Assembly (NCBI GenBank): GCA_019449655.1
Contig: JAHQXD010000002.1
Coordinates: forward strand, 384,321-448,320
Direction: 5' to 3'
Length of the DNA: 64,000 nucleotides
Source of the DNA: Ferrigenium straubiae
GTDB taxonomy: Bacteria > Pseudomonadota > Gammaproteobacteria > Burkholderiales > Gallionellaceae
The notes below the pieces were generated by a model. That model did not search any database. It saw only the letters and a list, made by a program, of their open reading frames with translations, and was not told where the DNA came from. Position 1 is the stretch's first letter. The number at the start of each line of letters is the position of its first letter. Both the position numbers and the translations under genes were made by a program. Shown here piece after piece: positions 16,891 to 26,434 of this stretch.

Positions 16891-18174
16891 TTATCCATGC
16901 ATGCGCACGATGCGGTCGTCCGCGAGCATGAGGCGGTCGGTCATGGAGAGCAGCAGGGTCTTGGTGAAACGCAATTCGCAGCCGGTGCTGAGTTGTTCCA
17001 GTGCAGGAAATGGAAGTTCGGCAACGACTACGTCCGAGAGCGCTTCCAGCGTGGCCTGCCGCTTCGTTCCACGCATGATGTAGGCCATTTCCCCGAAGTA
17101 TTCGCCGGCCTTGATGACGTTGAGCAGGCGCCCCTGCTTGGTGACCTTCATCTGCCCGGAGGCCAGAAAGTACATGCTCCGGCCTGGCTCGTCTTCGCGC
17201 AGGATGACGGTTCTGGCAGGGAGCATGGCCCATACGCTGGCTTGTACGAGTTCCCAGATTTCCGGGTCGGAAAATTCGTGCAGCGATTCGCTTTCGCGCA
17301 GCATCTTGAATTTGTCGCTGTCGGAAAAATCCTGCTGGAATTTGCTGAAGCGGCCTGTCCCGGCGATATCGAGCGCAAGGTCAGTCCAGCTGGGGTAGCG
17401 GTCGGCCGGGTTCTTGGCGATCATCTTCATGACCATCCTGTCGAGTTTGGCGGGGAGCTCGGGCCGGTGCGCACTTGGCGGTGGCGGCTCCTGTTTGGTG
17501 ATGGCGTCGAACAATTCGAGCAGGTCCCGGCCATAGAACGGCAGTCTGCCGGTGAGCAGCTCATAGGCCACGATGCCGAGCGAGTACATGTCACTGAGAT
17601 GGGGCAGGCGGTGGCCGCCGAGTTGTTCCGGGGACATGTAGGAGGGGGTGCCGACGGTCACCTTCTGCGAGACCTGCGTCTGATAGAACACGGCTATGCC
17701 GAAGTCGGCGATTTTCACGTTGCTGCCGGACACGACCATGATGTTGGCGGGCTTGATGTCGCGGTGGATGATGCCGTGGCGGAACGCGTAGTCGAGCGCG
17801 CCGCAGCACTTGAAGATGATCTGGAGCACCTCGCTTACCGGCAACAGCGTGTCCCGGAAGGTGTAGCGCGAGAGGTTGCCTTCCGGCACGTATTCCATCA
17901 CGACGTAACCCACGTCCTCGGTGACCGAGGCTTCCAGGATTGCGGCGATGTGCGGGTGCGCCAGCCGGCCCGCGAGCGCGGCCTCGTTGAGGAATTGCCG
18001 GCGGCATTCCTCGTTGAATTCGGGGTCGGCGAGGACGTTCGGGTCGATGAGCTTCACCGCGACCTCGCGGCCGGAAAAGGTGTCCAGCGCATAGTAGACT
18101 TTTCCCGTGGCGCCTTCGCCGATCTGCCGGGTCAGTTCGTATTTGCCTAGACGGTAGGGTAGTGAGACGGGCAT
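16891..18174 (-). CDS. Ser/Thr protein kinase with C-terminal cNMP-binding domain
   Basis: A 427-residue cytosolic protein. The kinase domain (about residues 8-270) has a Gly-rich loop GEGATGKV, Lys41, HRDIKPAN with Asp139, DFG Asp157 and the activation segment VGTPSYMSPEQ. From about residue 300 a cyclic-nucleotide-binding fold follows, with FGEMAYIMRGTKRQATL as its phosphate-binding cassette. No membrane helix is visible. The start at 18174 (MPVSLPYRLGKYELT) matches the paralogue at 35604; a frame extending to 18264 is less likely. Control of the kinase by cAMP or c-di-GMP is inference. Confidence 0.9.
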   Translation of the reverse strand: MPVSLPYRLGKYELTRQIGEGATGKVYYALDTFSGREVAVKLIDPNVLADPEFNEECRRQFLNEAALAGRLAHPHIAAILEASVTEDVGYVVMEYVPEGNLSRYTFRDTLLPVSEVLQIIFKCCGALDYAFRHGIIHRDIKPANIMVVSGSNVKIADFGIAVFYQTQVSQKVTVGTPSYMSPEQLGGHRLPHLSDMYSLGIVAYELLTGRLPFYGRDLLELFDAITKQEPPPPSAHRPELPAKLDRMVMKMIAKNPADRYPSWTDLALDIAGTGRFSKFQQDFSDSDKFKMLRESESLHEFSDPEIWELVQASVWAMLPARTVILREDEPGRSMYFLASGQMKVTKQGRLLNVIKAGEYFGEMAYIMRGTKRQATLEALSDVVVAELPFPALEQLSTGCELRFTKTLLLSMTDRLMLADDRIVRMHG

Positions 18175-18353
18175 GAGCGTTTTTTTTGAGTTATTTTCGG
18201 GCAAGTTAACATTTGCCCCGCCGCAGCGCAATTCCTGATGCGTTGTCGCATCGCATCCATGCAAATACCGCCTTGCTGCAGCGGATAATTCGGTAAGATT
18301 GTGCCCGCACCGTAACGGCGGGTTGCAAGGGATTCCGATACTGAAAGGTCACA

Positions 18354-19094
18354 ATGCTGGAGATGTTTTCTACCCCCCAGTTCTGGGTGGATGTGTTCAA
18401 GATCATCATGATCGACCTGTTGCTTTCCGGCGACAATGCGGTGGTGATCGCACTGGCGTGCCGCAACCTGCCCGAGGCGCAGCGCAGGAAGGGCATCCTG
18501 TTCGGCGTGGGCGGCGCGATCGGCCTGCGCATCGTGCTGACCTTCTTCGCGGTCGGCCTGCTGTCGCTGCCCTACCTGAAGCTGGTCGGCGCGCTGCTGC
18601 TGCTGTGGATAGGCATCAAGCTGATCCTGCCCGAGGAGGGGCATAGTGCGGACAACCTCAAGGCGGACACGCGCCTGCTCGGCGCGGTCAAGACCATCAT
18701 CATTGCCGATTTCGTGATGAGCCTGGACAACGTGCTGGGTGTGGCTGCGGCGGCCAAGGGTAACGTGTCGCTGCTGGTATTCGGCCTGCTGGTCAGCATC
18801 CCGCTGATTGCGTGGAGCAGCCAGGTGGTGCTGAAGCTGATCGACCGCTTCCCGCTCATCATTTACGCGGGCGGCGCACTGCTCGGTTATGTGGCGGGCG
18901 AGATGCTGGTGACCGAGGCGCTGTTTGCGGCGCTCGTCGAGGCGCATCATTATCTGCACTGGCTGGTTCCGCTGGTGTGCGCGCTGCTGGTGGTGGCGCT
19001 CGGCAAATGGCTGGCGTTGCGCATGGCGGTTGCCGCGCCGGTGGTCGATCTGGTGGAAGAGACGGTGGACAACAAATCGCAGAGGGGGGAATGA
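18354..19094 (+). CDS. TerC/YjbE-family integral membrane protein
   Basis: A 246-residue protein with about seven membrane helices and the family Asp-containing motifs LLLSGDNAVVIALAC (about residues 22-36) and FVMSLDNVLGVAAAAKG (about 121-137). TerC family members are linked to tellurite resistance and to manganese/metal export or metalation of secreted proteins. The substrate here is unknown. The stop overlaps the universal stress gene. Confidence 0.88.
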   Translation: MLEMFSTPQFWVDVFKIIMIDLLLSGDNAVVIALACRNLPEAQRRKGILFGVGGAIGLRIVLTFFAVGLLSLPYLKLVGALLLLWIGIKLILPEEGHSADNLKADTRLLGAVKTIIIADFVMSLDNVLGVAAAAKGNVSLLVFGLLVSIPLIAWSSQVVLKLIDRFPLIIYAGGALLGYVAGEMLVTEALFAALVEAHHYLHWLVPLVCALLVVALGKWLALRMAVAAPVVDLVEETVDNKSQRGE

Positions 19095-19519
19095 TGAAGA
19101 TACTGATTCCGGTGGATGGCTCGGCCAATGCACTGCGCGCGGTCGAATACGTGATCGGGAATATCGCTACGCTGAAGGAACGGCCGCAACTGCTGTTGCT
19201 GAACGTACAGTGGAATGTGGCGACCGGCAACGTCAAGCTGTTCATCAACCAGCAAACCATCGACGACTATTACCGCGAGCAGGGCACGGCTGCGCTGCAG
19301 CAGGCGCGCGCCGCGCTGGATGCCGCCGCCTTGCCTTACCACTACCACATCAGCGTCGGCACGCCGGCGGAGGCGATCGTGCAATATGCCAGGGAGCAGA
19401 GGGCCGACCAGATCGTGATGGGCCGGCAGGGGCAGGGCGGCCTGCAGACATTGCTGCTGGGGTCGGTGGTAAACAAGGTACTGCACCTCGCGAGCTGTCC
19501 GGTATTGCTGATCAAATGA
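19094..19519 (+). CDS. Universal stress protein (UspA family)
   Basis: A 141-residue UspA-fold protein with MKILIPVDGSANA at the N-terminus and the C-terminal nucleotide-binding signature MGRQGQGGLQTLLLGSV (GX2GX9GS type), so it likely binds ATP. It is coupled to the TerC-family gene by overlap at 19092-19094. An ATG three bases earlier is also possible; the start at 19094 has better spacing from GAGGGGGG. General stress role by family. Confidence 0.9.
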   Translation: MKILIPVDGSANALRAVEYVIGNIATLKERPQLLLLNVQWNVATGNVKLFINQQTIDDYYREQGTAALQQARAALDAAALPYHYHISVGTPAEAIVQYAREQRADQIVMGRQGQGGLQTLLLGSVVNKVLHLASCPVLLIK

Positions 19520-19632
19520 AGAAGCCCGTTTGCGTAAATCCGCTATAAATCAAAAGGATTATGGTGTGTTGTTGAGAAATACCTTAATATCCGCGGTGTA
19601 ACCTGCTTGACGATGGGCATCGGGGAGTGGCA

Positions 19633-22278
19633 ATGAACAAGTGGTCGTTCTGGAAAAAGGACTGGTTCGTCGGTCTGCTGGTCGCGCTGGTGTTCATGCT
19701 GGGCGCAAACAGCGACCTGATGCAAAGCCTGGAGCGCAAGGCCTATGACCTGGGGGTGCTGGCCTCGTCGCGCACGCCGAGCGACAGGATCGCGGTGATC
19801 GCGATCGATGAGCAGAGCATCGCCAATCTGGGCCGCTGGCCGTGGCCGCGCGAGATTCACGCCAGGATGGTGGACATCCTCGCGGCGGGCCACGCCAAGG
19901 TGATCGGCCATACCGCCTTCTTCTTCGAGCCACAGGTCGATGCGGGACTCGCCTACATCCACAAGATTGCCGGCCTGCTCGGCAAGTCTTCCCTCCTGGA
20001 AGATGCCGGCCCGGAAATCATGGCGGACCTCGCGGCTCCGGCAAGCGCAGTGAATCACGCCAGCGCGGTGAGTGCAGCAAGTGCGATGAGCCCGGCGAGC
20101 ATCATGGCCGTTCCTGCAGGCACCATGGAGCCTTCGCCGCTCGATGCGCTGCTGCTGGAGGCGGCAAAAAATCTCGATAACGACAAGAAGCTCAGCGAGA
20201 GCATGGCCAGGGCCAACGATGTGCTGCTCGCGATGTTTTTCGAACTGGGCGAGCCGCAGGGCAAGCCCAATCAGGCCTTGCCCGACTATGTGCTGCGCAA
20301 CAGGCTCGAAAACGTGAAGGATGCTTCCGGCTCCGGCGCCCAGCCGCTGCCTTCGCGGAGCGTGCTGGCGCCGATCCCGGCGCTGGGCGGCAAGGCATTG
20401 GCCATCGGACACCTGAACAGCTTCCCGGACGTGGACGGTGCGGTGCGCACCGAGCCGCTGGTGGTGGGCTATTACGACCAGTATTACCCCTCGCTGTCGC
20501 TGATGCTGGCGGCTAAAAGCCTCAATCTCGAGCCCAGGGATATTCTGGTCAGCCTCGGAGGGGGCGTGCAGTTGGGCAACCATAAAATCGCCACCGACCC
20601 GGCCTTGCAGATGCACACTTATTTCTACAAGGATAGGGACGGCCGGCCGGCCTTTCCGGTGGATTCCTTCTACGACGTGTTCACCGGCAAAATTCCGGCG
20701 GAAAAATACCGCGACAAGATCGTGCTGATCGGCGCATCGGCAGCGGGTGTGGGCACCCTGCAAGTGACGCCGGTTTCTGCGGGCATGGCACCCGCGCTGA
20801 TCCTGGCGCATTCGGTGTCCAGCATCCTCAAGGGGGATTATTTCGTGGCACCCGCCTGGGGGGCGATGGCGGAAATCGGCGTGTTCCTGCTGGTCGCGCT
20901 ATACCTCATCCTGTTGCTGCCGCGCCTGAGCGCGGCGATCGGCGCGGCGGTCACCGCAGCACTGCTCGTGGCACTGCTGACCACGCATTTCGTACTGATG
21001 ACGACGCAGGCGCTGTGGCTGCAACTGATGCTGCCTGCGACCCTGCTGCTCGCCGGCCACCTGCTGCTCACGACCAAGCGCCACCTGTTGACGGAGAAGG
21101 GCAAACAGAAGTCCGACGCCGAATCCGCAGAGAGCAACCGCATGCTGGGCCTGGCCTTCCAGGGGCAGGGGCAACTGGACATCGCTTTCGACAAGTTCCG
21201 CAAGGTGCCGATGGACGACAGCCTGATGGAGGTGCTCTACAACCTCGGGCTCGATTTCGAGCGCAAGCGCCAGTTCAACAAGGCCGAGTCGGTGTTCAGG
21301 TACATGGCGGAGTACAACCCGAAATTCCGCGATTTGGAGCAGCGCCTGACGCAGGTGCACGCGATGTCCGAAACCGTCATGCTGGGCGGCGGCGGGGGCG
21401 GGCGCACCAACGCCAGCACCATGGTGCTGGACAAGGCGGGCGTGTCCAAGCCGATGCTGGGGCGCTACGAGATCGAGAAGGAACTCGGCAAGGGCGCGAT
21501 GGGCGTGGTGTATTACGGCAAGGACCCCAAGATCGGCCGCGTGGTGGCGATCAAGACCATGGCGCTGGCGCAGGAGTTCGAGCCGGACGAATTGCAGGAC
21601 GTGAAGGAGCGCTTCTTCCGCGAGGCCGAGACGGCCGGGCGCCTCAACCATCCCAACATCGTGTCCATCTATGACGCAGGCGAGGAGCACGACCTGGCCT
21701 ACATCGCGATGGAATTCCTCAAGGGCAAGGATCTGGTACCGTTCACCAAACCGGACAACCTGCTGCCCTTGCCACGGATGATGAGCATCGTCGCCCGCGT
21801 CGCCGACGCGCTGGATTATGCGCACAAACAGAACGTGGTGCACCGCGACATCAAGCCGGCCAATATCATGTACGACCCCGAGACAGATACGCCCAAAGTG
21901 ACCGACTTCGGCATTGCGCGCATCACCGATTCCTCCAAGACCAAGACCGGCATGGTGCTGGGCACGCCCTCCTACATGTCGCCGGAACAGCTGGCGGGCA
22001 GGAAGATCGAGGGGCATTCCGATCTGTTCTCGTTGGGGGTGAGTTTGTACCAACTGGCTTGTGGTAAGCTTCCGTTCGAGGGGGACTCGATGGCGCAGCT
22101 GATGTATCGCATCGCCAACGAACCGCATACCGATATTCTGGGCATCCGGCCGGATTTGCCGCCGTGCCTGGTGGACATCATCAACAAGTCACTGGCCAAG
22201 CAGATCGAAAACCGCTATGCGAACGGCGCTGAAATGGCCGAAGCGCTGCGCCGGTGTGCAGCCGGCTTGCAGGGGTGA
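19633..22278 (+). CDS. CHASE2-domain transmembrane Ser/Thr protein kinase
   Basis: An 881-residue membrane receptor kinase. One N-terminal helix (about 10-25) is followed by an extracytoplasmic CHASE2 sensor (to about 405), three close membrane helices (about 415-480), a TPR-like cytoplasmic stretch, and a kinase domain from about 608. The kinase has GKGAMGVVYYG, catalytic Asp739 in HRDIKPAN, DFG Asp758 and GTPSYMSPEQ. I took ATG 19633, six bases after GGGGAG, rather than GTG 19627. It heads a cassette with PP2C, FHA and adenylate cyclase genes. Thr-rich KTKTGMVLGT is a probable autophosphorylation site. Confidence 0.92.
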   Translation: MNKWSFWKKDWFVGLLVALVFMLGANSDLMQSLERKAYDLGVLASSRTPSDRIAVIAIDEQSIANLGRWPWPREIHARMVDILAAGHAKVIGHTAFFFEPQVDAGLAYIHKIAGLLGKSSLLEDAGPEIMADLAAPASAVNHASAVSAASAMSPASIMAVPAGTMEPSPLDALLLEAAKNLDNDKKLSESMARANDVLLAMFFELGEPQGKPNQALPDYVLRNRLENVKDASGSGAQPLPSRSVLAPIPALGGKALAIGHLNSFPDVDGAVRTEPLVVGYYDQYYPSLSLMLAAKSLNLEPRDILVSLGGGVQLGNHKIATDPALQMHTYFYKDRDGRPAFPVDSFYDVFTGKIPAEKYRDKIVLIGASAAGVGTLQVTPVSAGMAPALILAHSVSSILKGDYFVAPAWGAMAEIGVFLLVALYLILLLPRLSAAIGAAVTAALLVALLTTHFVLMTTQALWLQLMLPATLLLAGHLLLTTKRHLLTEKGKQKSDAESAESNRMLGLAFQGQGQLDIAFDKFRKVPMDDSLMEVLYNLGLDFERKRQFNKAESVFRYMAEYNPKFRDLEQRLTQVHAMSETVMLGGGGGGRTNASTMVLDKAGVSKPMLGRYEIEKELGKGAMGVVYYGKDPKIGRVVAIKTMALAQEFEPDELQDVKERFFREAETAGRLNHPNIVSIYDAGEEHDLAYIAMEFLKGKDLVPFTKPDNLLPLPRMMSIVARVADALDYAHKQNVVHRDIKPANIMYDPETDTPKVTDFGIARITDSSKTKTGMVLGTPSYMSPEQLAGRKIEGHSDLFSLGVSLYQLACGKLPFEGDSMAQLMYRIANEPHTDILGIRPDLPPCLVDIINKSLAKQIENRYANGAEMAEALRRCAAGLQG

Positions 22279-22281
22279 ACT

Positions 22282-23109
22282 ATGAAAATGGAAGACGCGC
22301 TTGAAATAGTCAGTCGGACCGATCCGGGCATGGTGCGCGCGCACAACGAAGACAGCGTCGCGCAGGAGTTGGCCTGCGGCCTGGTCGTGCTGGCGGACGG
22401 CATGGGCGGCTACAATGCCGGCGAGGTGGCGAGCGGTATCGCCGTTTCGGTCGTCGCGACGGAAATCTGCCAGCACCTGCAGAATGCCAGCCCGACGGAT
22501 CGCGATGAGGCCAGCGGTGAGGAACTGGGGGTGGTGCTGTTGCGCGACAATATCCGGCGCGCGAATGCCTCGATTTACCATGCCGCGCAGAGCCAGCCGC
22601 AATATGCGGGAATGGGCACGACCATCGTTACCGGCCTGTTCTACGATAACCGCGTGGTGGTCGGACATGTGGGGGATTCGCGCATGTACCGCTTGCGCGG
22701 CGAGGAGCTCAAGACGATTACCCGCGACCATTCCCTGCTGCAGGAACAGATCGACGGCGGGATGATCAGCGTCGAGGATGCGCGCCTGTCCAAGAACAAG
22801 AATCTGGTGACGCGTGCGGTCGGGATCGACGCCGAGGTGGTGCCGGAAATCCATGTGCACGACGTGCTGGTCGGGGACATTTACCTGCTGTGTTCGGACG
22901 GCCTGAACGACATGGTGGAAGACGAGGATATCCAGTCGACGCTGTATGCGATGCAGGGCAACCTGCCGCTGGCTGCGGGGCAATTGATCCAGCTGGCGAA
23001 CGACAACGGCGGCCGCGACAATGTTTCGGTGATCCTGGTAAAGATAAACGGCGAATTTGCCGCGCCGCGCGGCTTGTTGGCAAAGCTGTTCAATTGTTTC
23101 AAAAAATAA
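22282..23109 (+). CDS. PP2C-family Ser/Thr phosphatase
   Basis: A 275-residue protein phosphatase (PPM/Stp family) with all metal-site motifs: RAHNEDSV, VLADGMGGYNAGE, VGHVGDSRMYR, CSDGLNDMV and GGRDNVSVILV. It should reverse phosphorylation by the kinase encoded three bases upstream, the common kinase-phosphatase-FHA arrangement (as in type VI secretion PpkA/PppA/Fha, though no T6SS gene is here). Cytosolic. Confidence 0.94.
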   Translation: MKMEDALEIVSRTDPGMVRAHNEDSVAQELACGLVVLADGMGGYNAGEVASGIAVSVVATEICQHLQNASPTDRDEASGEELGVVLLRDNIRRANASIYHAAQSQPQYAGMGTTIVTGLFYDNRVVVGHVGDSRMYRLRGEELKTITRDHSLLQEQIDGGMISVEDARLSKNKNLVTRAVGIDAEVVPEIHVHDVLVGDIYLLCSDGLNDMVEDEDIQSTLYAMQGNLPLAAGQLIQLANDNGGRDNVSVILVKINGEFAAPRGLLAKLFNCFKK

Positions 23110-23137
23110 TCGGCTCAAAATCTGGAAGGGCACAACT

Positions 23138-23959
23138 ATGGCTGCAAAACTGATACTCAGCATGGATGGGGTGGTAATCAAGGAATACCCCCTGAACAAG
23201 GAGCGCATGACCATCGGGCGCAAGGCGCATAACGATATCGTCATCGACAACCTCGCGGTGAGCGGCGAGCATGCCGCGATCGTCACCATCCTGCACGACT
23301 CCTTCCTCGAAGACCTGGACAGCACCAACGGGCTGGAAGTGAACGGTGTGCCGACCAAGAAGCATTTTCTGCAAAACAACGATCTGGTAGACATCGGCAA
23401 ATACCGCCTGAAGTACGTCAACGACCAGGCCGGGCAGGTGAATGCCGCCGATTTCGAGAAGACCATGGTGTTGCGCGCGCCGGTGAAGCAGGCTGCCGCT
23501 GGCGCCGAGACGGGCAATTCGACCATAAGCATGAGGGCGCCGAGCGGTCCGGCTGCCAAACCTGCGCCAGAGTTGGAGAAAACCGGCAAATTCGAGGCGC
23601 CTCAACCTGCCGCACCGCTCGCCAAGCCGGTTGTCCAGCCTGTTCCTCAGCCCGTTGCCCAGCCGGTAGCGGCCGCTGCAGCTGCCTCCGCACCACAGGC
23701 TGCAGCGGTGCAAATCCTGACCGGCCCCAACGCCGGAAAGGAACTGGAGCTGGTCAAGAACCTCACCACGCTGGGCAAACCCGGGGTGCAGGTGGCCGTC
23801 CTGACGCGCCGCCCGCATGGCTACTTCATCACCCACGTGGAGGGCGCAAGCCATCCAATGGTGAATGGCGTATCGCTGAGCGACCAGCCGCACCAGCTTA
23901 ACGATCACGATGTGATCGAGTTGGCCGGGGTGAAAATGGAATTCTATTTCAAGGAATAA
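23138..23959 (+). CDS. FHA-domain protein with second FHA-like domain
   Basis: A 273-residue protein. The N-terminal FHA domain (about 20-95) has canonical phosphothreonine-binding residues (IGRKAHNDI, VSGEHAAI, DSTNGLEVNG). A Pro/Ala/Gln linker (about 125-195) leads to a C-terminal FHA-like fold with GKPGVQVAV and MVNGVSL but weaker consensus. It is probably the phospho-reader for the kinase/phosphatase pair just upstream. The ATG at 23138 follows GGAAGGG at 23123-23129. Confidence 0.9.
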   Translation: MAAKLILSMDGVVIKEYPLNKERMTIGRKAHNDIVIDNLAVSGEHAAIVTILHDSFLEDLDSTNGLEVNGVPTKKHFLQNNDLVDIGKYRLKYVNDQAGQVNAADFEKTMVLRAPVKQAAAGAETGNSTISMRAPSGPAAKPAPELEKTGKFEAPQPAAPLAKPVVQPVPQPVAQPVAAAAAASAPQAAAVQILTGPNAGKELELVKNLTTLGKPGVQVAVLTRRPHGYFITHVEGASHPMVNGVSLSDQPHQLNDHDVIELAGVKMEFYFKE

Positions 23960-23995
23960 CAGCCAAGGGCGGCAGACAAATGACTGAATATGGTG

Positions 23996-24017
23996 TGCCG
24001 CCATGCGGCATGTTTTT
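23996..24017 (+). terminator. Rho-independent terminator after the FHA gene
   Basis: TGCCGC (23996-24001), loop CAT, GCGGCA (24005-24010), then TGTTTTT. It ends the kinase-phosphatase-FHA unit and separates it from the cyclase gene. Confidence 0.65.
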
Positions 24018-24085
24018 CAGGGATGCGGCGCGGCTGCGTTCATGCTCCTGTCTTTTGACGCCCGTACTCTCCTAAGGGCCGCGGC

Positions 24086-26308
24086 GTGAAAAAAAACGCA
24101 ATCCTGATCGGGCTGGGTCTGCTGATAGTCTTGTTTTTTGCGGGCAATGCCGCGAATTTCTACCGGCTGAATTTTGTCGACAGGCTGTCTGCCATCCTCT
24201 ACGACTACCGTTTGCAGTTGACCATGCCGCGGACGGTGGACGACCGCATCGTCATTCTCGATATCGACGAGAAGAGCCTCAAGGAGGAGGGCCGCTGGCC
24301 GTGGAGCCGGGACCGCCTCAGCCTGCTGATGGACAAGCTGTTCGACAGACACAACGTCGCGGTAGTCGGCTTCGACGTGGTTTTCGCCGAAAAGGACGAG
24401 AGCTCGGGGCTCAAGGTATTGAAGAAAATCGGGCAGGAGCAACTCAAGGGAGATGCGCAATTTCAGGCCACCTTGGCACAGATCCAGCCGCAACTCGAAT
24501 ACGACAGCCTGTTCGCCGGCGAAATCAAAAACCGCAACGTGGTGCTGGGCTACTACCTGACCAGCCAGAAGGGCGGCAACATATCCGGGGCCTTGCCCGA
24601 GCCGGTGTTTCCGGCGGGCACGTTCAAGGGCAGGCCGATCGGATTTACGACATGGAGCGGTTACGGCGCAAATCTTCCCGAGTTGCAGAAGGCGGCCGCA
24701 AGTGCCGGACACTTTAATCCGCTGGTTGATGCCGACGGCGTGGTGCGCCGCGTGCCGATGGTCGCAGAGTTTGGCGGCAACTATTACGAATCCCTTTCCT
24801 TGGCAATGGTGCGCACCCTGCTTGGCCAGCCCGCACTGTTGCCGGGTTTTGCCGAGGGCAAGACCAACGGCTATGGCGGCCTGGAGTGGCTGGAACTGGA
24901 CAGTGTCGCCGGCAGGCTGAAAATCCCGGTGGATGACGAAGTGGCCACCTTTGTGCCGTACCGCGGCAGGCAGGGAAGCTTCCGCTACATTTCGATTGCG
25001 GACGTGCTGCACGACCGCGTCGACATCGCCCAGCTCAAGAACAAGATCGTGCTGGTAGGCACCACCGCTCCCGGGCTGATGGATATGCGCGCCACGCCGG
25101 TAGCTGAGGTCTATCCGGGGGTGGAAGTCCACGCCAACATGATTTCCGGCATTCTCGACCAGAACCTGAAGGAGCACCCGGCTTATATGGTCGGCGCCGA
25201 GGTGGTCTGGCTGCTGCTCATGGGCATCGCGCTGAGTATCCTGCTGCCGCAGATGAGCCCCGCCAGGGCAATCTTGGTCTCGGTATTCATGTTTGCCGTT
25301 ACGCTGGGCATGAGCCTGGCCATCTGGCACTACGGGGCGTTGCTGTTCCCGGTGGCGAGCAGCTTGCTGATGATTGCCCTGATCTTCGCACTGGACATGT
25401 CCTACGGCTACTTCGTCGAGTCGCGCACCAAACGCCAGATTACTGGCCTGTTCGGTCAATACGTGCCGAGCGAGTTGGTCGAGGAGATGGCCGAGCACCC
25501 GGAAAGTGTGTCGATGGAAGGTGAGAGCCGCGAGATGACCATTCTGTTTTCCGACGTGCGCGGCTTCACCACCATCTCGGAGGGACTGGACCCGAAGGAG
25601 CTGACGCTGCTGATGAACGAGTTCCTGACGCCCCTGTCCCGCGTTGTTTACAAGCATCGCGGCACCATCGACAAGTACATGGGCGACTGCATCATGGCGT
25701 TCTGGGGAGCACCCCTGCCGGATGAGAACCATGCGCGCCACGCCATCCTGGCCGGCATCGAGATGCAGGCGGCCCTGAAAGCCTTGCAGCCGCATTTCAA
25801 GGAGCGCGGCTGGCCGGAAATCCACATCGGCGTGGGCATCAACAGCGGTCGTGTCAGTGTCGGCAACATGGGCTCGGAAGTGCGCGTGGCCTACACGGTG
25901 ATGGGCGACGCAGTGAATCTCGCTTCGCGCCTGGAAGGCATTACCAAGCAATACGGCGTCGGCGTGGTGGTCGGCGAAAACACCCGGAATGCCGTGACCG
26001 ATTTCGTTTATCGCGAGCTTGACCATGTGCGGGTCAAAGGCAAGGACAAGCCGGTGGCGATTTACGAGCCGATCGGGCTGCTCAGCGAAGTGGGCAAGGC
26101 GCTGCAGGACGAGGTCAAGCTGTTTCATGAAGTGCGCCGCCTGTATCGCAAGCAGGATTGGGATCAGGCCGAACTGCAGCTGATGAACTTGCAGCGCATG
26201 TCGCCGGAGACAGCGCTGTATGGAATTTATACCGAGCGCATTGCCTACTTCCGCAAGAATCCCCCGCCCGCGGATTGGGACGGCGTATTCGTGTTCCAGA
26301 CCAAATAG
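24086..26308 (+). CDS. CHASE2-domain class III adenylate cyclase
   Basis: A 740-residue membrane protein: N-terminal helix, periplasmic CHASE2 sensor (about 30-335), three membrane helices (about 365-440), then a class III cyclase domain (about 480-650). The metal Asp490 is in FSDVRGFTT; YMGDCIMAFWG carries the second Asp and IDKYMG the purine-specifying Lys; VMGDAVNLASRLE carries the transition-state Asn and Arg. The Lys favours ATP, so cAMP is the expected product. The start is GTG at 24086. It shares its sensor type with the kinase at 19633, and several cNMP-binding proteins lie nearby. Confidence 0.92.
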   Translation: MKKNAILIGLGLLIVLFFAGNAANFYRLNFVDRLSAILYDYRLQLTMPRTVDDRIVILDIDEKSLKEEGRWPWSRDRLSLLMDKLFDRHNVAVVGFDVVFAEKDESSGLKVLKKIGQEQLKGDAQFQATLAQIQPQLEYDSLFAGEIKNRNVVLGYYLTSQKGGNISGALPEPVFPAGTFKGRPIGFTTWSGYGANLPELQKAAASAGHFNPLVDADGVVRRVPMVAEFGGNYYESLSLAMVRTLLGQPALLPGFAEGKTNGYGGLEWLELDSVAGRLKIPVDDEVATFVPYRGRQGSFRYISIADVLHDRVDIAQLKNKIVLVGTTAPGLMDMRATPVAEVYPGVEVHANMISGILDQNLKEHPAYMVGAEVVWLLLMGIALSILLPQMSPARAILVSVFMFAVTLGMSLAIWHYGALLFPVASSLLMIALIFALDMSYGYFVESRTKRQITGLFGQYVPSELVEEMAEHPESVSMEGESREMTILFSDVRGFTTISEGLDPKELTLLMNEFLTPLSRVVYKHRGTIDKYMGDCIMAFWGAPLPDENHARHAILAGIEMQAALKALQPHFKERGWPEIHIGVGINSGRVSVGNMGSEVRVAYTVMGDAVNLASRLEGITKQYGVGVVVGENTRNAVTDFVYRELDHVRVKGKDKPVAIYEPIGLLSEVGKALQDEVKLFHEVRRLYRKQDWDQAELQLMNLQRMSPETALYGIYTERIAYFRKNPPPADWDGVFVFQTK

Positions 26309-26434
26309 CCGGGTAACCAAGGCTGACAAGAATGATGAACTCAGGACTCTGGGGTGCAGGCGGGATTGGCTGCAATCAGCACTGTTTCGTTATGTTGCTG
26401 AGCAATCAGAAGCTCGAGTTCTAGGAGGCAGCCG

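Noticed and set aside
18237..18252. GATGCG-TTGT-CGCATC palindrome between the kinase and TerC genes
   Set aside because: Short, a single copy, and no related regulator nearby; chance is likely.
22282..23959. Type VI secretion locus suggested by kinase-phosphatase-FHA order
   Set aside because: No tss/hcp/vgrG genes are present; the trio is used here in another context.
24017..26329. 770-codon minus-strand frame
   Set aside because: Antisense of the adenylate cyclase gene. The high GC content opens long reverse frames; the protein has no domain.
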